A stretch of DNA of 64,000 nt from Microstegium vimineum (lineage: Eukaryota; Streptophyta; Magnoliopsida; Poales; Poaceae), in the NCBI GenBank assembly GCA_022036555.1, contig CM039130.1, positions 15,143,840-15,207,839 of the forward strand. Direction: 5' to 3'. Under the pieces are notes generated by a model. It saw only the letters and a program-made list of their open reading frames with translations, had not been told where the DNA came from and ran no database searches. Positions within the stretch are counted from its first letter, which is position 1; every line of letters begins with the position of its first letter. Position numbers and translations under genes: made by a program. This document shows positions 35,210-45,700 of this stretch, piece after piece.

Positions 35210-38200
35210 TTACAGCAAGAATTGAATGACTGATATCGCACGCAGGCAAATCTGTTCTATCTCGTCTATCTCCTTGGCGTCAGCATCGGCAGAGCCCTCA
35301 ACCGGCTTGATCTTCTTCTTCCACAAGATGGCTTGCCGAGCGTGCTGGTCCCTTTCTTGCTGCAGGACCTTGATAGAGTCGGACAGATGAGTTTTCTGCT
35401 GGTTGGCTGCAGTCAGATCCCCCTCAACCTTGTGTAACTCCGCCAGTAGCTCCTCCTTCCTTGCCGACAGTCGAGAGATTTCTTGGTCCAGGTTGCCGAT
35501 GGAAACTTTTGCTTGACCGATACTTCTGTGCTTCTCATCGGCAAGGTGTTTGAATTTGAGCTTCTCTCCCGCTCTTGGCTTGGGCCGCTCTATTGGCAAT
35601 GCGACGAATAAGCCTCTGGTACTGGATCTGTTTGGCGTCGATAGAGGCTGCCTGGAGAATGACTTCTGCTACGTCGGCGGAGAGATGGCTTCGGATGTCC
35701 TTGAATGCAATTCTTGCTGCCGATGAATCTTGAATCAGCTGGGATGTGTCTTGTAGCAGCAAGGAAAGCAGTGCCTCAAGCTTGGTCTTGATCTCTGCCG
35801 ATAGAGCTGGGACAGAGCTCTCTTCCTCTTCGTCATCGGGTATTTCAACTGAGAAGGAAAACAAGCTATCTGCGTGGAGGGGTCTTGACGTCTGTCTTCA
35901 TCCTGTGGGTTGAGGCTGAAGGAGAAAAGACTATCTGGAGAGTCTTGGGCCTGAACATAGAGGGGTTAAAATATGCCGATCGAAAGATTATACTAGAATT
36001 TTCAAGTGATTAACTTACCATCTTGAAGCAGATTTCTTGCCCAGGATTTGGCATATTAGAGGGTCCAGCCTCGTCTTGAACATCGGCAGCGGTTGCCGAT
36101 GACTGAGCTTCTACCAAAGGAGTGGTCGACGCGGTTGGTGATGGTAGTGTTGTCGCTGGTGTTGCTTCCGGCATGATACTTGGTTGTGACAATGACGCCG
36201 CTCTTTCATCGGGATCTTCGGTTGGTACCGATGTCGATGTTGCCTTTGCCGCTACAACGGGCGGAGCTGTCTCATCAACAAGTTCGGCTGACGGTACCGA
36301 TACCGATGATGCTTCGGCTGCTGCAGTGGGTGCAGTTGCCTCGTCAGGGACATCGGCTGATGGTGCCGATGCCGATGCCGCCTCCGCCATTAAGGGTGTT
36401 TCTTCATTGGGGGCTTCGGCTGACGACATCAATGCTGATGCCGCCTCCGCTTCTGCAGCGGACGGAACTGCATCCTGACTCACGTCGTCCATCGGCTGGT
36501 CTAGGATAGGAGCCGTTGGAGTTTCTGCAGATGACGCGCCGATAGTTGGTGGTGCGACGTGTGCCGATGACGAAGATGGGCTAGCCAGCCTCAAGCGTCT
36601 CTTCTTCCTTGGCGCAGCAGCAGGAGATCCAGCCCGCTTAGACGAGGACTGGGGGGCATCGGTAGCCGAACTTGGAGGTGCTCGTTTGCTTGGGGCAGTT
36701 GCCGATGACCTCATGGCCTGAAAATATTCAATGCACGTTATATGAAGTAAATGTTGCCGATTAAACAGTATATAATCGGTATGAGTGAAGATGAGTTTAC
36801 TGCAAACACCCGCGTCAGGGCAGCAGCAGCGGCCGATGTAGCCTTGGCTTTTGCAGGTGTCGGTGTGGGTACCTGTCGTGGGATGAAGGCAGCTAACGAG
36901 GGAGCCTTGTGGCCGATGAGTGATACGGGAGTCATTATTCAAAGCTTGAAGGGCTTGCCGCTCTTGCTCATCGGAGGAATCGGGTCATCAACCTGTCAAA
37001 CGCAAGAAGGTCAAATACCGACGGCGAAGGTAGAAATGAGGAATGCATCGGGATGAGGACTTACTGCGTCGTCGGGGATGATATGATCAGCATCGATCAT
37101 GTGTCGATAGTAGTGCGACGATTTGGCAAACAGTTGACACCTCCATTCTTGCCACCAGGACTTGTACTCGTTTGTGATAAAGGAGGTTGGTGACCAGGAG
37201 GACAAGTCAAGATCTGATACATCGGCATCGGCAGGGAGGTTGACAACCTTGTTCCAGTCCAGAGCACTGGAGAATGTCTGCCTGGGCTGCACTACCTTGG
37301 AATAACAAAGCTTGATCGGTAGTTGGCCGAACGCCAGTTGTCTTGCCGCTACCGATGGGTAGTAAAACTCAAATTATGGAGGGGCGTTCTTTCCCGATCC
37401 AAATATGTTCACTGGGATAGCCCAAGGAGTGATGCTGGCCTTCATCATTATCTGGTTTTCAGGTACATTCCCATCGGTAAGATTAAATAGCAATGGGAAC
37501 TGGTTATCTACATCGGTATATGGCCACCAGAGTCGTTCTGTGGCAGGAATTCCATTGTAAAACTTCTGAAAGAAGAGACCGAATTGCTCTGCATCGGCAT
37601 CGGTCCCTGGCAGCACAATAGTGGCCTCTCCAAAGTTGAGTGGAGGGCGAGTTGCCGATTCATCCTCCCCGCACTGGTGGTCTTCTGGTATGTCTCTCGG
37701 GAATCGTTGAGCGAACAAGTCAAGCTGGAGCGCTTTCTGCATATGTGCGTGCAGCCACATGTTGATAAACCACCAGGGGCCTCCAAGATTGCCGATGTGC
37801 TCACCTAGTAGTAACTTCTAGTATACTTGGTGGAGGAGACGATATACCGATCCTAGAAGATATCTGCCCAAGGGAAGCCTTGTCCCATCGGCAAGCAGCT
37901 CAGCTGCTGGGAGGTACATGGTAGTGGGTCCAACTGCCCTGCCGCAGAAGATGAATTTGTCTAGCCACATGTTCAGGAAAGTGGCATGCTCTCTCTGGTT
38001 TACCGATCCCGTCTTCTGGTATGCCTGAATATAACCCGTCCAACCGCCGATGTTCCGGGTATTTACTCTGTGCTCAGCTTTCCTGTTGAACAAGGTGAAG
38101 GTATCGGCAGAAGATATGTCCAGACCAGTCAACATGTGGACATCGGCAAGAGTGGGGGTGGCTGGTCCATGTCGGAATAAGAAGGCGTTCATGGTGTCCG

Positions 38201-38658
38201 ACCAGAAATAGGAGGCGGCTATCAGCATGTTCTCGTTTCTCTCTATGTCGGCAATGGAAAGCCGGATGCACTGGTCCAAATTGCATTCTTGCCAATAGAT
38301 TTGCTGTGCCCCAGCCACCCTGAGGTACCAATTTTTCCACCCCTTAGTGGGCTTGGGCCATGATCGGAAAGCGTCCTTCCACAGCCCTAAACCGAAACAT
38401 TCAGATCTTAAGGGAATTCGGTTGGTTTCTGCATTAATTATGTAACTAGGATCCGGATTGCCCATGGGGCCTAAACAGCTAAAAGTGGAACCAGTGAGTG
38501 GAATCACTACCTTGTTGTACAGTTCCTAGGGTTCGAAGGGAAAACGAAGAGCAGTCAGAAAGGAGCGGAGGCAGATCCAGATTCGTGCGAAAATTGGCAG
38601 GGGGCTGGATTAGGAAAAGAACAAGTCTTACCTTTGAGATGTCGACTTTGATCGCCAT
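35210..38658 (-). pseudogene. Antisense plant mobile domain (PMD) gene of element Y
   Basis: Exon 1 (38632-38658) is 9 codons, intron 1 is 38526-38631 (GTAAG...CTAG), exon 2 is 37065-38525 (487 codons, phase 0). Exon 2 holds the PMD with SYFWSDTMNAFLF, TLADVHMLTGLDI, WLDKFIFCGRAVG and LGRYLLGSVYRLL. Later exons encode an Ala/Ser/Pro-rich disordered region with a basic APRKKRRLRLA signal-like stretch (about 36590) and a coiled coil (35210-35599, LDQEISRLSARKEELLAEL). In-frame stops at 37818-37820 and 37374-37376 break exon 2. An alternative start is 38760. Architecture and splice positions match the X copy, so the genes are homologous. Confidence 0.75.
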
Positions 38659-38814
38659 TGGAGTCGAGGGAGTGCTTGCAGTTCGTCCTTGGATTGCGAA
38701 AGAGTATTGTTGCTCAGGTTCGTGTTCTTTAGAGCGTCTAGAGGTTGAAGACAATGGCAAGGAGATGAAAGTGAAAGTGGACTCAGGGTGAAAAGTGGTG
38801 TGGACCCCGGTAAC

Positions 38815-38826
38815 TTTTTATAAGCC
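38815..38826 (-). promoter_or_regulatory. TATA box of the Y PMD gene
   Basis: GGCTTATAAAAA on the minus strand lies about 160 bp upstream of the ATG at 38658. It is inside the internal region, so the gene appears to have its own promoter opposite to the LTR promoter. Confidence 0.5.
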
Positions 38827-39066
38827 TGCTCAGGGGTATTTTGTTGTTCTATTCCACACTATGCAGGAATGTAGAGAGGCCCGCGGTAGATACACGCGGT
38901 GATCGAGGTGGTCTATAATTGTTCGTGCTACAATCGAGGGATTTTATTATTAAATTGCAGTCCCATACGTGGGGATCAAGGAAACCGTACGCCTATCTCG
39001 GGGGTAACGGCTACAGCAACGGCTACAGTGGAGAGAATTTCGGCACGTAAAGTTATACGCTCCAAA

Positions 39067-39079
39067 ACTGGGGGGCATG
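39067..39079 (+). other. Polypurine tract of element Y
   Basis: ACTGGGGGGCATG abuts the 3' LTR at 39080, nearly identical to the Z PPT. Confidence 0.8.
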
Positions 39080-40256
39080 TGTTGACACCGTTTTTTGACA
39101 CGTGTCAAATGGGCTGAAGCTTGACTGGTCAATGGTCGTTTTCCATCGGCATCGGTAAAGTATGAGCCAATATGGCCGATGGGAGAGTGCTGTGGGAAGA
39201 CTAAGGGTGTTGCCGATGAAGGCTGGGTGATCTTTGCCGACAAAGGTTAATAGATGGTCTTGCTGAAGCTGATTGCCGACGAAGAATCATTGCCGATGGC
39301 CGAGGGAGGCTCGTTGCCGATTGCCGATGAGGGGTCATTGCCAATTGCCGATGAAGGGTCATTGCCGAGTGCCGATAAGGGCTCGTTGCCGACTGCCGAC
39401 AAGGGCTCGTTGCCGATTGCCGATGGAAGATAGTTGTCGATTGCCGATAAGGGTCCATTGCTGATTGCCAACGAGGAGATGTTGCCGATTGCCAATCGGA
39501 AAAGTATTGCTGATGCCGATGGGCGTGATTTAGCACTTGGTGGCAGCAGAAGACTACAGGTGGCCAAAGGAGGAAGTTGCAGGGATCTGCCGATGGAAGG
39601 CTTCCATCGAGGAAGAGTATAAGGAAACTGGTGTTTTGTACCAGTATTATTATAGTAGTTTGAGTCCGACTCTTGCATGGGTCGTTTATTTTCCTTTAAA
39701 ATAGGTGTGTTTGTTTAGGAAATAAATATTACTATCCGGCTCCTGCGTGAGTCAGTTTCCATTAAAGTAGGAGTTTGTTTTAGGAAAGATACGTGTCGTG
39801 TCTCTGTACAACTCTCCATGTGGGAGTATAAATATGTGCCCGAGGGCTATGGAATAAAAAATCAACCCAATTCAAACCAAATCAATTACTTTTTATCTTA
39901 TTTACCTTTCCAGCAATTTATCCTTTACTGCATTAGCTGTAGTTTATCAACGAGTTCTTCAAGCTTTCGACGAGCTACATCACCTTGATCTCCGTCAAAT
40001 CCTTGCTAGTTCCACGTGGGAGTACCTCTAGGCTTTGGTAATCCGGGCACATCGCTGTTTGCCTCGTCTAGCTCTGCTCTAGTTACCCTTGATCAATTTG
40101 AGCCTTGACGTCCGGGCGCATCGCTGTCGTCTCGTTCAGTTTGTTCTAGTTATCATCCTTGTCGATTGATTGGTCAAATCGACTGGCACACCCTCGACAT
40201 CGAGCTTTGGGTAATAGCCCGAGGTGTTCACAGATCTGATGCTTTTTGTGTCAACA
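39080..40256 (+). repeat. 3' LTR of element Y (1177 bp)
   Basis: TGTTGACACC to TTTGTGTCAACA, with TATA at 39827-39834 and a 24 bp GCCGAT minisatellite at about 39310-39480. Confidence 0.9.
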
Positions 40257-40261
40257 ATGGG

Positions 40262-42720
40262 TTAGGAGAAAAACCACACATCTCATGTCCCATGGGAGGA
40301 TAGCGATCACCACGATAGGGAAAATGTGGTCCGCTAAAGAAGGGAGGAGTGAAGCCACCACCACGAGGCCCGTTGTCGTATGGGTCACAACCGGTACCCC
40401 ACCAGGCATGACCACCATGTGGTCTCACCTCCTGAGGCCTAGCACCTTGAGGCATTGTACCTCTAGGCCTAGTTGTGCACCTTCGAACTTCCGGTTCACG
40501 CACCCCAACTCGTGGGTGGTACATGTCCCGGTTGTTCAACTCAACCTGACGCCACTCATCCCTCTTCCTCCTAAAGCAAAACTCAGTCAAGTGCCCATCC
40601 CTCTCACAATACTCGCAATGGTACCTCACCGCACTCATGGTGGATACTCTCTTGGTGGGATGGGTGGCTCTAGCTTTCTTAGGAAGGGGATCACTAGAGA
40701 TGTCGGGCAGGGTGTCAAGTGGGTTTCGAAGATGATTCGGTTTAGCAATCCACACTTGCTTCTGTGGAGTGGTTTTGGGTAGCTCTTCAAACACACCATC
40801 TCTCACAGGAAACTCAGAAGGGTGGGTAGGCTTAGGTGGAGTGATCTTGGTAAATTTGGGAGGTGTGGTGGGTTTCTCATTCATGCTCAAACCACTACAC
40901 TCACCAATCTTACCGAACTTGCTATCGTCCTTCCCACCTAAAGAAAAGCCTACTCCCGTGCTGCCAGCCCGCTTGCATTGGCTAAGCAACATGCCCAACT
41001 GCGGCTCTCGGTAAGACACCCAACTCAAGATGGACCAAACTCCTCGGTACGCATCTTATCATGTCTGCACGAGGCTATCTCAAGCTGCAAAGCCTCAAAG
41101 CGATCCAACTCTCTAGTGCTATCTGAGCTAACCTTCTCTAACACAACAATCCTAGCATCCTTCTATGTCAGCTCAGAACGCAAGCAAGACTTGCACGCAC
41201 CAAGTAAGCTAGGCCTAGCCTTCAGCTCACTAACCTCCTCAAGTAGAGTGCCATACTTGTCCTTGATAGTGACAAGATCAGACATGTGGATGGCGCAAGC
41301 ATCACACTCTACCTCCTCGGTAACCACCTCCTCAGCTCTAGCAAAGTCTAGCTCCTTAAGCGTGCTAAGGTACTTCACCTTAAAATCATTCCTCTCTATA
41401 GCGGTACGCTTGAGCAACACATCCTGTCTAAGCAATGTGTCATTCTGAGACTCAAGCTCGATAGAGATTTCTTCGTTGGTAAGTGGTACCTCGGGAGTGT
41501 CGGAGTCGTAGTCGGAGTCATCCTTGGTCTTGCCTGCATCGATTTCCATGGTGCAAAAGCCACCGTGCTTGGCGTTGGTGTAGAAGCAGAGACCGTTGAG
41601 CTTGTCCTCAACCTTTCCCTTTGACTCAACGTCGCTTGAAGAAGAGCCTCCATCGGAGGAGCCATCAAGGTCGCTAAGGGAGGCGAGGAAGGCTCGGTGC
41701 TTGGTCTTCACCTTCTCGATCACCTTCTTGGAGGACCTTCTGTTGTAGCCGCCCTTGGCTTTGTGCTTGTCCTCGAAGCGATGCTCGCGCTTGTCCTTGT
41801 GCTTGGTGAAGTCGCCCTTAGCTTTCTTGGGCAGTTTGCGATGAAGTGATCCTCATCACCGCAACGGTAGCACCCCTTGGCCGAGCCACCACGCCGACGG
41901 TTCAAGTGATTGTTGTGAAACCGCGAGAACTTGGTGATGACCAAAGCCAGCTCATCATCTCCAAGACCCTCCACTTGCTCCTCTGTCACGACATCAAAGG
42001 CAAGGCAAAATCAGAGTGTGAAGGGTTAGAGGAAGAAGACATACCACCGGGGCCGGAAACCAATGCCATGGAGTTCGACGGGTTCTCAAGCTTGGCCCGG
42101 GTCTGGATGTCAATCTCCGAGGACTTGAGCTTGCTGAAAAGCTCATCCACGGTCAGGGCATCATAGCCCGGTGACTCCTGGATGGCAGCCACCTTCATCT
42201 CCCACACCTTCCGATCAAGAGCATGCAAAATCTTGATAGCCATCTCATGATCATCATAAGGCAAGTTGGCTCGATTAGCACGCATCTTCTTGAAGATAGA
42301 TTGGAAGCGAGTGAACATCCCGTCAACAGATTTGCCAGCCAACTGAACAAAGTTCTTGTACTCCCTATGGTACGTGTCAAAGAGTCTCGACTTGATCTGA
42401 GGGTTCCCCTCATGATATCTCACAAGTGTTTGCCAGATCTCTCGTGTCGTAGTGAGGTTTGAGACTCGCTCAAACTCAAGTAAGCACAAACTCGAGAAGA
42501 GAATAATATGTGCTCTATTGTTTGCGTTGTGTTGTGTGATCTGGAGTTGGTCAACACGAACCGCAAGAACACGATAGCCCTCATTCTCACAAATCTCCCA
42601 TATGTTCGAATCAACTCCTGGTAGATAGGCCGACATGCGGACCTTCCAGTAGGAGAAGTTTGTTCCATCAAAAAACGGAGGTTTGCCAACACCTCGCTCC
42701 ATGTCTCCTTCGTGGATCAA
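40262..42720 (-). pseudogene. C gag, Sirevirus type with two zinc fingers
   Basis: The start at 42720 (MIHEGDMERGVGKPPFFDG) is followed by the copia gag block FDGTNFSYWKVRMSAYL to 41986. The first knuckle CYRCGDEDHFIANC is in 41720-41989. The coiled, acidic segment 41163-41723 has many Glu/Asp/Ser. A second finger CEYCERDGHLTEFC and a Gly/Pro-rich tail are in 40262-41028. Long gag with a second finger is typical of Sireviruses. Frameshifts lie near 41986, 41720 and 41163. Y interrupts the gene after its tail. Confidence 0.8.
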
Positions 42721-42751
42721 GAACCGTGTAAGGTGGATTGATCCTTAACCG

Positions 42752-42763
42752 GCTCTGATACCA
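42752..42763 (-). other. Primer binding site of element C
   Basis: TGGTATCAGAGC on the minus strand, two bases from the 5' LTR end at 42766. It is complementary to the 3' end of initiator tRNA-Met, the usual copia primer. Confidence 0.85.
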
Positions 42764-42765
42764 AT

Positions 42766-45700
42766 TGAAGGACCGAGCGAGAACGGCGACCAGAGGGGGG
42801 TGAATGGGAGCCTCAAATTTCTCTCGAAATGTTCGGGCCACTCTTCCCAAAAGCCAAACCCAGTTGCTGGGTGCTCAACCGACAGTGGATGAAATCTCAC
42901 CGGAAACTCCGAAAACCAAGTTCCCAACCCCTATGAAAACGAGACAAGAACCCAAGGCCAAACAACAGAAAACAACAACTGCAGGACCTCCGGACTAGTT
43001 TCACAAGAGCCTTTGGACTATAGAAAGGAGTCCGAAGCTCTGGTCCAACGGTACCTCTAGACTAATGGGAGTAGTCTGGTGGTATGGTCCGGTGCAGTTA
43101 CAGCAGTGGTCCGGAGCACTTGTCCGACGCTCCAACCCGAAAATCTAGAGAGCACCCTTGCTTTGGACTAGTACCATCGGATTAGTCCAGAGGTTGGTCC
43201 GACGCTTACTGGCGAGTTTCTCTCTCTAATACAGTAAGCACCCGACCTCTGGACGTCTCGTCCGACGCTCACCGTCAGACCAACAAGAGTGGTCCGACGC
43301 TCTGAGCTGTTAGACGGCCTCCCTGGCGTTGACCACCGGACCAGTGGCTTATAATCCAAAGCCTAGGCAAAGTGGTCCGACACCTGGTCTGACAGACACA
43401 CGAACAGTGTTGTTCTTTGCGAAAACAGATTTCTCTCCACCAAATCTTTCCAAAACTCAACCAAATCATCACCAACTGCAACCAAACTTTGTAGGCATGA
43501 TCCTAGTGCAGTTCGGGAGCTATCCCAAAGAAATCATCGCTCAATTTGGAGACGATAACCAGGAATAAGAGATTTGGGGGGGCGAAAACGCAAAACGAAG
43601 AACGCCACACTAAAATTGCCTCATCTGTGTGCTCATGAGGTTTTAGGGAAATTCCTCCGGTGCAAAGATGCTCCTCACGAGTATGAACAACTTGGTTCAA
43701 ACGGATTTTGCAAAGCAGCTCCTATAACACCCTAAAATTTGAATTAGTAAACTAGTTTGAATTTGAGTTTAATTCGATTTAATTTAAGTAATTTGGTGAA
43801 GCATAGAATTAAATATATAAAACTAAATTAAATATCATGTTAGGTTCAACATGTGTGATGCATTGCATGCCCTGCATTTTTATTGTGTGAGTGACTTTTG
43901 CAAATCCCTGGAAAAATACATTTCAAAACCATTTCAAAATTCAATTGGAAATTCAATTTGCAAAATCAGAAAATGGAAAACTCTTTTCTCTCCTTCTCTT
44001 CTCTTTCTGGTCCAGTGAGCCCGCAGGCCTGTTTTCTCCCCCCCCCCCCCCCCCTCCTCCCTTTCTCTCCCGCAGCCCGACACCCTCCCCGCGGCCCAGC
44101 TCCCTCGGCCCAGTCTGCCCCGCGGCCGCGTCCCTCTCTCCCACTGACAGCACTGCCCTGCTGGTCAGCGCGCCTTTCCTCCCTCCTCTCTCTGACAGGG
44201 CGGACCCGCCTGTCAGCCCTCTCTTCTCCCTCCCGAGTCCGGACCGGACTCTGCTCGCCACCGCGTCGCACCGCGCCGCGTCCGTTCCGCGTCCAGGAGT
44301 AACCGCCCTGGACTCCTCTCTGCCCCGCCTTAAATAGCGCCGACCCCCGCACCGTTTTCCCCCATCGCAAGCACCTCGCCTCGTCCCGTGAACGCAGCAG
44401 CGCCGCTGCAGAGTTCCGCCGCCGAGCCGCCGCCGTTCCAAGCTTCTCCGACCGCGGTAAGTTCTCCCGACCCGCGCACCGACTTTGCGTAAGTGCCGAA
44501 CGCACTATTTCCCTCTTCTTCCTCGCTTTCGCGCTCTGGTTCGTCGGATCACCGTGCACCGAGGTTCCGGCGCCGTGGTTCACCGTCGTCGGACCTCCCC
44601 GCCCTTCTCCAAGCCTCGGCCTTGCCCTAGTGGTGTTCGCCTTGGCCCCCGCTTGCTCCCCGAGCCGTTTCCCGGCCGGATTAGCCACCCGCGCCCTCAA
44701 CTGCCCTGCGTCGCCGTACACCGAGCACCCGCCGCCGCTGTTCCGCGCCGTTGAGCGTCTCCCGTCCGTCCCCGTGCCTCGCCGTGGCTCTGGACGAGTT
44801 CGCGGTGTCGCTCTCTCTCTCCCGGTGTTTTCAGATGGGAAAACCGAGCACCATAGCTCGGGATCGATCTACGCCGGCGAGATTTCGCCTCGGCCGGCAA
44901 TGGCCACCGTCGTGCGCCGCCCAGCCCGGCCACCGCGCCGCTCATCCTCTCTCTCTCTCTCACCCCTAGATCTAATCTGATCCGTCCACCTCTGATCTAA
45001 TGGATAAGAATACCCCATACCCCTTCGTCTGTACTTTTGCTAAAGAGCCCTCGGGTTTATTCCCCTCTGAACCCGCAGTCCATTAGGCACCTTTCAGCTT
45101 TGCGCTTTCCCCTCGGGAAAACGTGATCTCCTTTACTTCTGAGTTATTTCGAAAATAAAAGGAATTTCCTAATTACAGTTTTGCCACTGATTTCAAATGC
45201 TTATATTTTGCTCGTTTTAAATCCAAATCGACCCGTTCAAGTTGCGTTAGATCCATAATTTTATGCTCTATCCAGTAGTATAGTTTTCACCTATGTTAAT
45301 TACTTTCAAAAATCAGATAAAATTACTTTGCTAATGCTTTAATCTTGCCCTTTTCAAAATCCCGTTTAATCTATAACTTCTTCATTTTAGATCCGATTAG
45401 TGTGAGTCTCGTGTCTTTGTGATCGTAGTAAAGTATAGATCTGTTTTATAACCTTTTCAAAGTCTCTTTATTGTTTATGGTGTAATGTTCTGATTATATC
45501 TTTATTGCTTCGTGTATGATTGTTCGGATGATTGCGTGGTGATATTGATCGAGTACAGCCGGTGAGATCTTCGTTGACCAAGAGTTCTTTGCAGCAGATC
45601 AGGATCACCAGGAGCTTTGTGATCAAGGCAAGTTTAACATGGGATCATCCTTGTTACCTATTCACCATAATTCAATCCAGTCATTATTGCATGTGTCTAA

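Larger units (their letters stand above)
33857..40256 (+). mobile_element. Pol-less Tat-type element (Y) carrying an antisense PMD gene
   Basis: Perfect TSD ATGGG (33852-33856, 40257-40261). The 5' LTR is truncated (33857-34364) and fused to the gag C-terminus. The 3' LTR at 39080-40256 is complete. PBS, most of gag and all of pol are missing. The PMD gene fills 35210-38658 on the minus strand. The Y LTR ends resemble those of Z (ATCCTTGTCGATT..., AGCCCGAGGTGTTC), so they are subfamilies of one family. The truncated LTR differs from the 3' LTR at about 8 sites in 500 bp by eye, making this the youngest of the three. Confidence 0.9.

Noticed and set aside
36122..36509. Ala/Asp-rich plus-strand ORFs opposite the Y PMD gene
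   Set aside because: Antisense shadow of the repetitive Ala/Ser/Pro exon.
43891..44980. Pro/Ser/Arg-rich ORFs in W
   Set aside because: GC-rich solo LTR with a 17-C run; frames on both strands, no domain.
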